A stretch of 35,342 nucleotides of DNA from Candidatus Abzuiibacterium crystallinum (GTDB lineage: Bacteria > Omnitrophota > Omnitrophia > Omnitrophales > Abzuiibacteriaceae): positions 1-35,342 of the forward strand of contig PCVY01000004.1 of assembly GCA_002787155.1 (NCBI GenBank), written 5' to 3'. The notes under the pieces are model-generated. The model saw only the letters and a list, made by a program, of their open reading frames with translations. It had not been told where the DNA came from and did no database searches. Below, one piece after another: positions 7,039 to 16,998 of the stretch. The position numbers were made by a program, and so were the translations under genes. The first letter of the stretch is position 1. Every line of letters begins with the position of its first letter.

Positions 7039-9813
7039 TTAACTCCCCGATGGCTCAGATAAATAACGTTTCAAATAAACGCCTGTGTGGGAAGCGTTTT
7101 GGCGGAGCAATTGTTTGACGGTGCCCGCAAAAACCAACCGGCCGCCTTGATCACCGCCTTCAGGGCCTAAATCAATAACGTAATCGGCACATTTGATGAC
7201 TTCCATATTATGTTCGATCACACAAATCGAATGGCCGCGTTCCAACAGCCGGTCAAAAGCGCTTAACAAATAAGAGATATCACGATAATGGAGCCCTGTC
7301 GTTGGTTCATCAAATAAATATAAAAGATTTTCTTGTTTGGAATTTGTCATTTCTGCCGCCAGTTTCATCCGCTGCGCTTCACCGCCGGAAAGTGTTGTTG
7401 CCGGCTGACCTAACCGTAAGTAACCCAAACCCATTTGAGATAAAATAGTCAATTTTTCAACGATGGCTCTTTCACCTTCAAAATGTCTTAAGGCAGTATC
7501 AATCGGCATATTTAGCACTTCTTGAATATTTTTATCGCGATAACGAATATCGAGCGTTTCTTTCTGGTACCGAGACCCTTGGCAGTAATCACAAGTCATA
7601 TAAACATCGGCCAGAAAATGCATCTCGACTTTGATCGAACCCTCCCCGCGGCACCGTTCACAGCGGCCGCCGGCGACATTAAACGAGAAATAACTGGGGG
7701 TTAGTTTCCGGACCTTCGCATCACGCGTCCTGGCAAAAACTTTTCGAATATCGTCAAAAGCTTTTAAGTAAGTTGCCGGATTCGACCGAGGCGTTCTGCC
7801 GATGGGAGATTGATCGATCAGCACAAGATCTCGAACATGTTCAAATCCTTCAATGCGTTTGACAGCGCCCATCTCAGAAACGGGCCGCCCTCGATACCGT
7901 AAATAATTGGCATACAAAATATCATACAAAAACGTGCTTTTACCGGAACCTGAAACCCCCGTCATCACAACCAAGCGGTTCAATGGAATTTCAACGGATA
8001 AATTCTTCAAATTATGATGAGAAGCGCCCGCCACGCTAATGGTGTATTCAATATTGCCGTTGGCCGGTAGAATTTCCCGATTAAGAACCAGCTGCTTTCT
8101 AAAATATTTACCTGTCATCGAGGATTCGGCGTGCTTTAAATCAGCAAAAGAACCGGCAAAGGTCATTTGCCCGCCTTCATCACCGCCCAGCGGCCCCAAA
8201 TCAATGACCCAATCCGCCGCTTCAATCATCGCACGGTCGTGTTCAACGATGACCACGGTGTTTCCCAAGTCCCTTAACTCGTGCAACAATCGAATTAAAA
8301 GCTGATTATCACGTTCGTGAAGGCCGATGCTGGGTTCATCCAACACATACAGGGTTTCCACCAGAGCCGAACCCAATGAAGTAGCCAAATTGATTCTCTG
8401 CGCTTCCCCGCCCGATAAAGTCCTGGAGGATCGGTCTAAAGTGAGATATCCCAAACCAACTTCATCTAAGAAGCGCACACGATTGCGGATTTCCAACAAG
8501 ATAGGCGCCGCAATTTCTTCCTGATAAGCATTTAAATGAATCTCTTGAAAAAATTGCCTCAACGCTGCAATGGAAAACCGGCTGATGGCCGCCACATCCA
8601 ATCCGTTGACTTTCACAAATAACGCCTCCGGTTTCAGCCGCGTTCCGCTGCAATCCGGGCACACGTGGTAGCCCCGGTATTTACTCAGAAAAATACGGAC
8701 GTGCATTTTGTAGGTTTTCTTTTCCAAATAACGGAAAAAACCTTTGACGCTGTGATACGCCTCATCCTCCCCGCCTTCCAAGATCAAATGCCGATGGCGT
8801 TCGCTTAGTTCGTCAAAAGGTTTATGCATCGGAATGGACCGCCGTTTACAGAAAGCTTTGAGCTGCTTAAACTCCCAGGCAGCGCTTGGTTTGGTCCACG
8901 GATGAATGGCGCCCTCTAAAATTGACTTTTTTTTGTCCGGAATCACCAAATCCCAATCAATCGTAATGATCCGGCCGAATCCCTGGCAAGCGGCGCATGC
9001 GCCGAGCGGGCTGTTAAAGGAAAAAAGATTCGGAGACGGCTGTTTAAACCGGCGGGCGCATGATGTGCAAGCAAATTGGTTTGAATAGTGTTGGCGCGAC
9101 GATCCGATCATCACCTGCGTTTCGCCGTGCCCGTACTTGAATGCTGTTTCCAATGATTCAATCAACCGCGGCCGGTTTTTGCCGATCACATTCAGCTGAT
9201 CTACTTGAACCCAAACATCCGAACCGTTGGCCGGTATTTTATCCTGTGTCAAATCGATGGGATGACCGTCTATCACGGCTTGCGTAAAGCCCTGACGTTC
9301 GTATTCATGAAGAATGCTTTTGAGATGCCGTTTGTTTTTTGGGTTAATTTTTAATTGAAAGCCGATGGCGATGGATTTTGATTCGTGTTTTTCAAAAAGT
9401 GTTTTAACAACAGACTCGGGTGAATCAATTTTAACTTCCGTATGACAATCCGGACAGTAGGTTTGTCCGATCCGGGCAAATAAAAGCCTGAGATAATCGC
9501 TCAGTTCGGTTTGCGTCGCAACCGTGGAACGTGCGTTGGTAATAACGTTTTTAGCTTCAATGGCAATGGAAGGCAGAATGCCCCGCACGGTTTCGATGTC
9601 GGGTTTTTCCATGCGTTCCAGAAACTGACGCGCATAGGAAGAAATGGATTCGACATAGCGGCGCTGGCCTTCTGCGTACAGCGTGTCAAACGCAAGTGAT
9701 GATTTTCCGGAGCCGCTCACGCCGGTAATGACGGTGAGTGATTGATAAGGAATATCAATATCCAAATGACGGAGATTGTGAGTACGGACCCCTTTGAGAT
9801 GTATGCCGTTCAT
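7039..9813 (-). CDS. uvrA: Excinuclease ABC subunit A
   Basis: UvrA is the damage-recognition ATPase of nucleotide excision repair. The 924 residues are near the usual 940. The first ABC half has Walker A GVSGSGKSS (31-39), a zinc cysteine pair CPDC, the UvrB-binding region, a second zinc module (CTSC...CAAC), signature LSGGEAQRINLA and VLDEPSIGLH. The second half has GVSGSGKSTF, PIGRTPRSNPATY, a zinc finger (CERC...CDYC), LSGGEAQRMKLA and LFDEPTTGLH. The UvrB-binding segment argues for true UvrA rather than the UvrA2 form. The start codon has no Shine-Dalgarno site. The last 23 bases of the gene recur inverted at 10535-10557. Confidence 0.97.
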   Translation of the reverse strand: MNGIHLKGVRTHNLRHLDIDIPYQSLTVITGVSGSGKSSLAFDTLYAEGQRRYVESISSYARQFLERMEKPDIETVRGILPSIAIEAKNVITNARSTVATQTELSDYLRLLFARIGQTYCPDCHTEVKIDSPESVVKTLFEKHESKSIAIGFQLKINPKNKRHLKSILHEYERQGFTQAVIDGHPIDLTQDKIPANGSDVWVQVDQLNVIGKNRPRLIESLETAFKYGHGETQVMIGSSRQHYSNQFACTSCARRFKQPSPNLFSFNSPLGACAACQGFGRIITIDWDLVIPDKKKSILEGAIHPWTKPSAAWEFKQLKAFCKRRSIPMHKPFDELSERHRHLILEGGEDEAYHSVKGFFRYLEKKTYKMHVRIFLSKYRGYHVCPDCSGTRLKPEALFVKVNGLDVAAISRFSIAALRQFFQEIHLNAYQEEIAAPILLEIRNRVRFLDEVGLGYLTLDRSSRTLSGGEAQRINLATSLGSALVETLYVLDEPSIGLHERDNQLLIRLLHELRDLGNTVVIVEHDRAMIEAADWVIDLGPLGGDEGGQMTFAGSFADLKHAESSMTGKYFRKQLVLNREILPANGNIEYTISVAGASHHNLKNLSVEIPLNRLVVMTGVSGSGKSTFLYDILYANYLRYRGRPVSEMGAVKRIEGFEHVRDLVLIDQSPIGRTPRSNPATYLKAFDDIRKVFARTRDAKVRKLTPSYFSFNVAGGRCERCRGEGSIKVEMHFLADVYMTCDYCQGSRYQKETLDIRYRDKNIQEVLNMPIDTALRHFEGERAIVEKLTILSQMGLGYLRLGQPATTLSGGEAQRMKLAAEMTNSKQENLLYLFDEPTTGLHYRDISYLLSAFDRLLERGHSICVIEHNMEVIKCADYVIDLGPEGGDQGGRLVFAGTVKQLLRQNASHTGVYLKRYLSEPSGS

Positions 9814-9853
9814 GCAGAAAAGACGGGCACAGCCATGTGATGACCAACGATTT

Positions 9854-10333
9854 CTAATATTCGGCAGATGCCGTATCAGGCGGCATGTTCATCGGCTCTT
9901 CTTCCGGAGCCGGCTCCTGAGATGCTTCTTCGGTTAATTCCCGCTTCGGCAAAGCATCAATGACGGAATGGATTTTCTCCAACATGTCTAAGCAAACGGT
10001 TTCTTTGCAGCGCGACTTATCCAAATCAATTTCTAAAGAAGTCCGGTCGCGGTCAACCGGTTTAACCACAAAGCGGACATATTGGGTGTCGCGGTCAAAG
10101 AGATTACCGTAAACCACATTACGTGCTTCGATATAGCCTTCGGCTTTATGCGTCGGATTCAGAATCCAACCTTCATAACTATCGACCGTTTCGAGTGTTT
10201 TCAAATAAACCAAATCAAGAGGTTGTTTATAAACATAAGTAGGATATTGAACCGGTTCCAGAATATCGGAATGAACACAGCCAGTGACTGCCATTAGAAA
10301 AAGAATTGACAATACGATTGCGTTTTTCTTCAT
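9854..10333 (-). CDS. Small lipoprotein, unknown
   Basis: The 159-residue protein has a lipoprotein signal (MKKNAIVLSILFLMAVTGC, lipobox VTGC, Cys19). The mature domain of about 100 residues alternates short strands (YVYKQPLDLVYLKTLETV, GYIEARNVVYG, YVRFVVKPVDRDRTSLEIDL). The tail is acidic and Pro-rich (EEASQEPAPEEEP). The layout resembles small envelope lipoproteins with one alpha/beta domain, but I cannot name a family. GGAG lies seven bases before the ATG. The uvrA start is 40 bases downstream, so the two may share a transcript. Confidence 0.75.
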   Translation of the reverse strand: MKKNAIVLSILFLMAVTGCVHSDILEPVQYPTYVYKQPLDLVYLKTLETVDSYEGWILNPTHKAEGYIEARNVVYGNLFDRDTQYVRFVVKPVDRDRTSLEIDLDKSRCKETVCLDMLEKIHSVIDALPKRELTEEASQEPAPEEEPMNMPPDTASAEY

Positions 10334-10355
10334 AGATTAGCTCCGTGGTTAATGA

Positions 10356-10384
10356 ATTCTAACTACTCTTCCTTAAGATCGCAA
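10356..10384 (-). promoter_or_regulatory. Probable promoter of the 9854-10333 lipoprotein gene
   Basis: TTGCGA (10379-10384), 17 bases, then TAGAAT (10356-10361) on the minus strand. It lies 22 bases before the start codon. The -35 box is only fair. Confidence 0.55.
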
Positions 10385-10474
10385 CAAGAAAATCTAACTG
10401 CCAAACTAACCCGCTGCTAGGTAAGAGATCAAAAGTCTCCTGATATTTCAGCGTGTCATCCCCGTCCGCCACAC

Positions 10475-10652
10475 AGCGTTGGACGGATCCGTCCTCTGGC
10501 GGACATGTCTTAGGCGGCACATGCTTTCATTAAATATCTGAGCCATCGGGGAGTTAAAGAGCAGTGCCGCACTTAACAACCGATTAACATTAAATCGGAA
10601 GTTAAGTGCGGGGATCTATGAACTGAGATGCCCGCTAACAGCACGCGGGCAT
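10475..10652. repeat. Cluster of hairpins and repeat pieces between two genes
   Basis: The 344-base gap 10334-10677 holds no gene besides the promoter noted. It contains GTCCGCC...GGCGGAC around an inner GGACGGATCCGTCC (about 10475-10505). It also holds a 23-base inverted copy of the uvrA 3' end (10535-10557) and a long hairpin at 10567-10611. That hairpin pairs CCGCACTTAAC with GTTAAGTGCGG and continues as CCGATTAA/TTAAATCGG. A further hairpin, ATGCCCGC/GCGGGCAT, lies at 10628-10652. The last hairpin could help end the transcript of the 10678 gene, but no T-run follows it. Confidence 0.65.
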
Positions 10653-10677
10653 GACACAAGGACTTTTGATCTTTTGC

Positions 10678-13600
10678 TTAAAACTTCCCGGACACACGGG
10701 TATAAAAACCCTGCCGTGTGTAACCATTAGACTGTCGGATATCATCGCCAAAATCTGTAAAGTTATATCCGACCCCTAAGAGGGCATAATCAAAGAATTC
10801 ACGGTCAATTTCAACCACAACACCGCTTTTAACAGAGTCTAAACTGCGGTGATCAAATCGAATCCGGTATTCACCGATGAGATCCCATTTTTTCGTCACG
10901 TGGAAATTAAGGCGTGTGGCAGTTAAAAAGGTGCCAAAATTAATCCAGCCATCCGCTGCACCGGAGCGCAAATGACCCCATTTATAACCAAGCTTCTGCC
11001 CCAGCGTCAAATAGCGAGAGATTTGATAAATGCCTTCCAAACCTAAAATTTGCGACATTTCATCAAGTTCAATACCGGCGTTGTCAAGATTACCAAACTG
11101 CCCCGGAACACCAATGTCGCGCAGCCAGGTGTAGCGCGCTAATAGATTGAGTTTATTGTGAGCCGCGGGACGATAAGCGATGCCGGCGCTTAACTCTACA
11201 TAATCATTATCCAGATTACCTTCATCGCTCGTTCGAATCGTCATGGAACGATTGAGGCGTGTGAGAAATTTGTAATCCTGGTGCATCTGCCATTCGATGG
11301 AGTGGCTGCTCAGCCATTGATTCCGGTTGGTGTCTCCCCTGTCAAACCTCAGTTCCAAGCGGTTGACAAATTTAAGTTTCTCGACATCCATATAACTAAA
11401 TTCAACAGCGCCCGCTGTCCGCTCGACGTTTAAGATGCCGCCTGCAACATCGGGATCATCTTTAATTTCGGCTGCGTCTTTGAGATCGCGGATGCGCGCA
11501 CGCTCACCCGAAACACCGATGTTCCAATGTTCGTTTAAATGAACATCGTAACCCAGCGTATCAGCCGTCCGCTGTCCGCCGGCATCATAAGAAGAATATT
11601 CCCGTTCCGAATAAAGGCGGCTGTGCTGATTGACCTGCTGCGAACTGCCGATGGTGGTACTGACGCCTTTGCCGGTTCCGTCGCTTCCAATCGCGCCCGA
11701 TTCAATTTGCGTGTAAACGGTTGTCGTGTCATTCACCTGCCGTTCAAATCCGATGAGCGCGGAATCGCCCAAATTCCCGACCATTTCTTCAAAGCGGACT
11801 TTGCCCACACCTTCAAGATTCGCTTCGATGCCGCCTCCGATTTTATGGTTAGGTTTGGTTTCTCCCCGTGTCAGTTGACCTTTGATGTAAGGCAGCCAGG
11901 TTTGGTCCAAACGATATCCCAGTTTCAGACCCAAACCATCGCTAAATTCCTGGCGTTCAAAAATAGGTTCCAACCCTCTGTTAAAATCATCCGTGATATG
12001 AAAACTTTCGTGGCGGTATTCGCCGATCCCGACATAACGGCCGTCGTCATAGCGGACCTGAAGCGAATGTGAAAATAAATCGGGATCCGTATGGCCTTCG
12101 CGGTTTTTTATTTCGTCAAACCGATAATTGGCCGTCAAGGCATCGCTGAATTTTTGAGAAACGGCAATCCCCGCTTTCCGGTAACCTTTTTGGCTGATGT
12201 CATCGGCATTGGAAAAGCCGTTTGAAAACTGCTGAACGTAACCGGATAATTCCATGCCGCGGATGGGACGCGATTCGGCTTTGAATGACCAGGCTCCGTC
12301 AAACTCGCGGCCGTCATTCTTGAATCGCTTGACGCCGGTTGCGATATTTTGGAAGGTGATGCCGCCGTTGTAGGAAACGGCGTTACGGGTTTGGGCTAAT
12401 TTGGATTTAGCGTATTCGGCCGAAATCTTTGTATTCTTGCCGACTTTCAGAACCGCATCAACGCCGCGCAAATCATAATCCTGATCCTGCCGTCTTTCGC
12501 GAACGGCAGTCCCGCCTACCCGCAGGTGATCTCCCAAGTGCGTAAAGCCCCGAATCCCCGCAGGCTGATCGCCGAAAAGATCCTGCGCTTCAAATTCGTA
12601 ATCCACGACAAGATAAACTTGATGACCGTCCAAGATTTGATTGTCCAAAATCGTTTCATTGAACCAAACGGAGGAAAGGGGCTGGCGCAAAAGAACGCGG
12701 CCTTGAACGTAATCAATTTCGTAATCCGTCCCGGGCGAGAGATCTTGCTGTTTAATCGTCAAACCTTGCAATTCATCGCGCGCTTCGATTTTCACCTGCT
12801 CACTGCCTTCGATCACCTGCTTGTTACGAAGATAATAGAGAGAACCGCCGGTTCCGACAAATTCGTTATGATCGGCAAGTGAGCGGGCTTTGGCCGCAAA
12901 AACCGTAAAACCGCGCTTGGCATCCCCATAAGGGGTTGTGCCGAGTGTTTCAAAATGAACTTTAAGGCCCGAAAGCGTCCGGTCAAAAGTGGCAAGCTCT
13001 GTTTCATTGAAATCAGACCGATAACTGCCGACTTTGATGAAAGAGCGGTCCATTTCCGCGAGCACGTAAAGCCGTTCCTGCGTATCCCGCGCCTCATAAG
13101 AAATTTGGGAATCGTCCCCGTAAACGGGATAATAATGATCGGGATCCAAATTGGTAAATAATTTATGGCGGAGCGGTTCTTGCGTATCGTAACGTGAAGT
13201 TACCAGAAACCTGCCTTTGATTTTACCTTTGAGATAATAAGCTGCGCGACCGTCTTGATAAAAACTTTGATGAAATTGATCGTCCCGCCCCACGGCTTCT
13301 AAGTTGCCGTTCGTGATGTTAAAGCCGATCTCTTCTTCCGCTAAACCTACCATGAAGAAAGTCGTATCTTTCACAACCACATCTTCCTGATAAGTAACCG
13401 TTTTCCCTTCCGGACTTAAAGCGCTAACCAAGACCGCTTGAGGACCGGGTTCCGTAAATATTTCGATTTGAAAGGAGCCGTCTGCGCCGCTCGTCGCTTT
13501 TTGTCCGTTAACACTGACTTCGCAATCGGGCGCCGTTTGACCGCGCACTAAAATGGTTGGTTTGGCCGCGATGGGAATGCCCCTCTTTCCGTCACGTGCG

Positions 13601-15321
13601 ATATTGCCAAAACCGGTTTCGGGGATATCGATGTTCACGACATCGGGATCAGCCGCGCGTTTATCAATCACTTTAAAGAATTGCAAAGCGGTCCAGTCTT
13701 CGCGTCCTTCGCTGTCTTGCACAGCCAATCGGTAGGCATAAACGCCCGGCTCAATCAACTGACGGCTCCGCATTTTACCCTGCCAAGGCGCTTGTTTGGG
13801 CGGTGCACCGATGCCGTATCCGTTCCAAATTTCCTCGCCCCTCTCATCCCGCACCTCAATGCGCCAAGAGGTAACGAGATCCGCATAATTAAGATCAATC
13901 AGAAAAACCGGGTTTTGTTCCAATAGGCCTTCACCTTTACGCAAAACGGCAGGCATCATTTGAATCGAAAGATGCGGACGGGCAAAATCACTGCCTTGAC
14001 TCACCATGACACGGAGATCGTCTTGAAATTGTTCGCCGATCATAGACTCCGGCAGCTTAACCGCAAAATCGGCCTGTGTGATCATGCCGTCCGTCATTTT
14101 AATCAAACGCGTTTCTTCTGTCACAAAATGGGTGCCGCTCGGCAACGAATGCGCATCGATTTTGATCACGTGCCGGCCTGGCTGCACGGCGGGAATATGA
14201 TATTTGCCGTCGAAGTCCGTTCGGATCACAATGCCCTCTTCGGTTGCCAATTGAACGCTCGGCACACCGGATTCTCCCTTGTCTTGAATGCCGTTTTCAT
14301 TTTGATCGTCAAAAACTTTACCAATCACCGTTCCTTCGGTGAAAAAAGGATCGGCAATGACGGTGATCGGAATGCTTCGCAATTGTGAAAGCCGCTCACG
14401 CGCATCACCCGTGAGTGCAGTGGCATCACGCACATAAAGTGTCAATGTATACGTATGTCCGACAATCGCACCCGGTGAGACAACAATTAAGAAAGAAAGT
14501 AAGCGATCATCTTGAATCCCGATATTACCGATGGTGTATAACCGGGTTTCTTGACCGCTATCAACGATATCAGGTATTTCTTGATTTAAACGCGTTTTAT
14601 CATCAACAATGTTGAGACCGTTGGGGACATTCAATACCAATTCTAAATTGCTTTGTGCGATGGCTGATTGATTTTCAACCAAAATACTGGCATACGAACC
14701 ACCGCCTTGCGGGACATGGTTTTTGGTTACTTCGACGCCCAAACCAATCGGCTCTCCATTGATCGTGAGATTGATGTCATCAAAATCTGCCGTACTCGTA
14801 CCGCCGATTAGTCCATTCTGGATACGTAAAGTAACAACAATTTGATCACAGCCGTCCGGTATGGGACCTCCTGCTTCAAAACGCGCAAAACTTGACGAGA
14901 CGGTGTCAGTGCCGTTCAGTGCTTCTGCTACTACGTCACCGGATCTCGAATCTTTGCATTCAAGTCGGATTTGAGCAATTTCATTGCCATCATTTGCGGA
15001 ATTAAGACGGATAAAGGCGTTTGCTGCTACATGGTCACCTGGTTTCACTGGATTAGGAACCGTTTGAAACGTAAAGGTAAACATTTCCGCGCCCTGGATG
15101 AGCGCTTCGCTCAATGTGAGAACCCGTTGACCGTCCGGCGCATCGCTAGCAACGCGTACCGTAATACCGCGGTTGGCAGTGTTATCCCAATTGCTTGAAC
15201 CCCCCAGGTTTGGTATTTCAAAACTGGGATTGCCTAATTCGTTTGCAAAAGCAGGCGTCATGACGCCAACCGTCATGAGCACGAATAACAAAATAGATTT
15301 TTGAATCAACGACCATTTCAT
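10678..15321 (-). CDS. Large multidomain outer-membrane beta-barrel protein
   Basis: The 1547-residue protein has a signal peptide cleaved near AFA (26). About 27-190 is a jelly-roll, carbohydrate-binding-like domain (NELGNPSFE). About 195-325 is DUF11-like. About 330-420 is an SdrD/Cna-B-type domain with GKVFDDQNENGIQDKGE, a probable calcium site, and GKYHIP. An Ig-like module (GQTAPDCEVSVNGQ) follows. The rest is rich in amphipathic strands (HYYPVYGDDS, GTGGSLYYLRN, IDYVQGRVLLRQPL) and ends in a barrel with a terminal Phe (RVSGKF), the usual outer-membrane assembly signal. It is probably a surface protein with periplasmic or extracellular N-terminal modules. Its ATG follows the preceding stop codon by two bases, so the two genes are coupled. 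Confidence 0.8.
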   Translation of the reverse strand: MKWSLIQKSILLFVLMTVGVMTPAFANELGNPSFEIPNLGGSSNWDNTANRGITVRVASDAPDGQRVLTLSEALIQGAEMFTFTFQTVPNPVKPGDHVAANAFIRLNSANDGNEIAQIRLECKDSRSGDVVAEALNGTDTVSSSFARFEAGGPIPDGCDQIVVTLRIQNGLIGGTSTADFDDINLTINGEPIGLGVEVTKNHVPQGGGSYASILVENQSAIAQSNLELVLNVPNGLNIVDDKTRLNQEIPDIVDSGQETRLYTIGNIGIQDDRLLSFLIVVSPGAIVGHTYTLTLYVRDATALTGDARERLSQLRSIPITVIADPFFTEGTVIGKVFDDQNENGIQDKGESGVPSVQLATEEGIVIRTDFDGKYHIPAVQPGRHVIKIDAHSLPSGTHFVTEETRLIKMTDGMITQADFAVKLPESMIGEQFQDDLRVMVSQGSDFARPHLSIQMMPAVLRKGEGLLEQNPVFLIDLNYADLVTSWRIEVRDERGEEIWNGYGIGAPPKQAPWQGKMRSRQLIEPGVYAYRLAVQDSEGREDWTALQFFKVIDKRAADPDVVNIDIPETGFGNIARDGKRGIPIAAKPTILVRGQTAPDCEVSVNGQKATSGADGSFQIEIFTEPGPQAVLVSALSPEGKTVTYQEDVVVKDTTFFMVGLAEEEIGFNITNGNLEAVGRDDQFHQSFYQDGRAAYYLKGKIKGRFLVTSRYDTQEPLRHKLFTNLDPDHYYPVYGDDSQISYEARDTQERLYVLAEMDRSFIKVGSYRSDFNETELATFDRTLSGLKVHFETLGTTPYGDAKRGFTVFAAKARSLADHNEFVGTGGSLYYLRNKQVIEGSEQVKIEARDELQGLTIKQQDLSPGTDYEIDYVQGRVLLRQPLSSVWFNETILDNQILDGHQVYLVVDYEFEAQDLFGDQPAGIRGFTHLGDHLRVGGTAVRERRQDQDYDLRGVDAVLKVGKNTKISAEYAKSKLAQTRNAVSYNGGITFQNIATGVKRFKNDGREFDGAWSFKAESRPIRGMELSGYVQQFSNGFSNADDISQKGYRKAGIAVSQKFSDALTANYRFDEIKNREGHTDPDLFSHSLQVRYDDGRYVGIGEYRHESFHITDDFNRGLEPIFERQEFSDGLGLKLGYRLDQTWLPYIKGQLTRGETKPNHKIGGGIEANLEGVGKVRFEEMVGNLGDSALIGFERQVNDTTTVYTQIESGAIGSDGTGKGVSTTIGSSQQVNQHSRLYSEREYSSYDAGGQRTADTLGYDVHLNEHWNIGVSGERARIRDLKDAAEIKDDPDVAGGILNVERTAGAVEFSYMDVEKLKFVNRLELRFDRGDTNRNQWLSSHSIEWQMHQDYKFLTRLNRSMTIRTSDEGNLDNDYVELSAGIAYRPAAHNKLNLLARYTWLRDIGVPGQFGNLDNAGIELDEMSQILGLEGIYQISRYLTLGQKLGYKWGHLRSGAADGWINFGTFLTATRLNFHVTKKWDLIGEYRIRFDHRSLDSVKSGVVVEIDREFFDYALLGVGYNFTDFGDDIRQSNGYTRQGFYTRVSGKF

Positions 15322-15323
15322 CT

Positions 15324-16898
15324 TTAAAACCGCTTTTGTGAAAAAGACATGCCAAAACGTATATCGTGATTGGGAACGGTGGACGGCGCGCTTTCAATCG
15401 GCCAAATCCCGCCGCCAATGCCGACATATTCCACATACAATTTTGTTTTATAAAGCCACTCATTCTCCGAGAATCGATAAGAACGAAACGGCATGACTCT
15501 GATGCCGGCAGAGACGAGGAACTGATTTTGGTAATAAAGCGGGTGGTTGGCATTGTTGACATGCTCAAATTTAAAATAAGGCATGAGGGTTAATTCGTCA
15601 TTCACCGGATTGGACGGCAGCGGAATGGTGGGCCATTTCGCACCCAAAATGAGTGAGCTATTCATCACAAAAGAGTTATAACCTTCGATCGATGAGAAAT
15701 CGGTCCGCTTAATCGTGTAACTGCCAAAGAATTCGCCCCACACGTAATCATGAATATAATCAGCCGCACCATGACGAATGGGTTTTTGTCCCAAGGGGGG
15801 TAAATCAAGTCCCCATTCATAGAAGATATCCACGCCGCCTTTAATGTCGGTATCCGAACTGCTTGTAATTTCATCTTTCAGATTCTCCCGGACACCGTAT
15901 TGCACAAAGAATCTAAAATTATGAGCAAAATCCAGCAGGGATAAGCCAAAGGGCTGAAAATTGGTAAATGTTTTATGACGGATAAATGGATACCACTGAA
16001 TACCAGCTTGGAGCTGCAAATTGGATTTGAAATCGGTGCCGTTTGTCTCGAGCGTAGGCGTTACTTCGAGGTAAGGATCAAAAGAAGTATCGAACGGTCC
16101 CCAGATGCCTTTGAAAACAATGCGGTTGGTCCAGAAAAATACTTGCGAATCGTAGTTATCCCTTTCAAGATTATTGGGGCGGTAACTGGTTTCACCGAAT
16201 GATTGCCATAAAATCTTCTCGCCGAAAGGCGACGGTGCCTGCAAAGGACCGAAAAGTTTCTCGCCAATTCCCAAATAGTCCATGGCTTTGATGGCGAGGG
16301 CTTCCTCACGTTGGGACCGGGAAACAAGGGCTTCTGCGGTGGTTTGTTTGGGCTCAAATGGTGCGTAGGTCTCAATCGCTTCGATGGCTTTCTTAAAATC
16401 GCCGCCCTGTGATTCAATCGCTGTTTTGACGGAAACAATGCCGGCTTGCGCTTGTTCAAAAGTCGCAAACGACTGCTGTCCGATCCAATACCGCGTCTCG
16501 GTTTGACCGGACATCAAAGGAACGGCAAGTTCTTTAATCATCACGTCCATAAAACGGTGTGTTTTAACGTTGGGAGCGATGATCTTTTGCGCGTCTTCAA
16601 TGGAGTGTGCGTGAGGCAGCACTTGAGAGGCTATCACGCTGCCTTCAAAGCCTGTGACAATTGAGAAATCAGAATTAAAATTCGGGCGGCTCTCCCCCGT
16701 CAGCAGGAATCCCTCGGTTGAATACGTATTGAACCGAAATTGAAGTTCCGGTGATAAAAAGTAACTATCACGCAATAGGTATTGGACATTTTGATTAGAA
16801 GCGGCATCTTCGGCATAACCAGCAGTCAAAGGCAGGCAAAAATACAAAGTAAAAGGGATAAGAAAAAAGGTAAGAAAGCAGCGAATAGAAAATTTCAT
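15324..16898 (-). CDS. Probable outer-membrane beta-barrel protein, unknown
   Basis: The 524-residue protein has a signal peptide cleaved near GYA (29). A mainly alpha-helical middle (about 130-225) contains QQSFATFEQAQAGIVSVKTA, recalling a tetratricopeptide-like or periplasmic region. From about 235 the sequence is alternating aromatic strands (VFFWTNRIVFKGIWG, FFVQYGVRENL, DYVWGEFFGSYTIKR) and ends FSQKRF with a terminal Phe, as outer-membrane barrels do. It is upstream in a two-gene operon with the 1547-residue protein (2-base gap). Joint export or assembly is inferred. The ATG lacks a clear Shine-Dalgarno site. The barrel-like end recalls exopolysaccharide-export proteins, but no family is certain. 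Confidence 0.7.
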   Translation of the reverse strand: MKFSIRCFLTFFLIPFTLYFCLPLTAGYAEDAASNQNVQYLLRDSYFLSPELQFRFNTYSTEGFLLTGESRPNFNSDFSIVTGFEGSVIASQVLPHAHSIEDAQKIIAPNVKTHRFMDVMIKELAVPLMSGQTETRYWIGQQSFATFEQAQAGIVSVKTAIESQGGDFKKAIEAIETYAPFEPKQTTAEALVSRSQREEALAIKAMDYLGIGEKLFGPLQAPSPFGEKILWQSFGETSYRPNNLERDNYDSQVFFWTNRIVFKGIWGPFDTSFDPYLEVTPTLETNGTDFKSNLQLQAGIQWYPFIRHKTFTNFQPFGLSLLDFAHNFRFFVQYGVRENLKDEITSSSDTDIKGGVDIFYEWGLDLPPLGQKPIRHGAADYIHDYVWGEFFGSYTIKRTDFSSIEGYNSFVMNSSLILGAKWPTIPLPSNPVNDELTLMPYFKFEHVNNANHPLYYQNQFLVSAGIRVMPFRSYRFSENEWLYKTKLYVEYVGIGGGIWPIESAPSTVPNHDIRFGMSFSQKRF

Positions 16899-16998
16899 GC
16901 GGACTTTGGCCGTGACATTCTTAATAAAGACGATTGGTTGATTTAGCTAAACTTTTATGAATGATCGACTTGCTAAATTAAAGAAAAGCTGTAAAGTC

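Noticed and set aside
7039..9813. UvrA2-type paralogue
   Set aside because: UvrA2 lacks the UvrB-binding region, which is present here between the first CPDC and the second zinc module.
11539..12072. Plus-strand open frame of 177 codons inside the large barrel gene
   Set aside because: It is a shadow of the minus-strand gene, whose signal peptide, domain motifs and C-terminal Phe are all coherent.
10678..15321. TonB-dependent receptor
   Set aside because: There is no recognisable TonB box or plug domain. The N-terminal modules are carbohydrate-binding-like, DUF11-like and SdrD-like instead.
16899..16998. Promoter before the outer-membrane operon
   Set aside because: AT-rich sequence and a loose ATTTAGC/GCTAAAT dyad are present, but no -35/-10 pair with acceptable spacing could be found.
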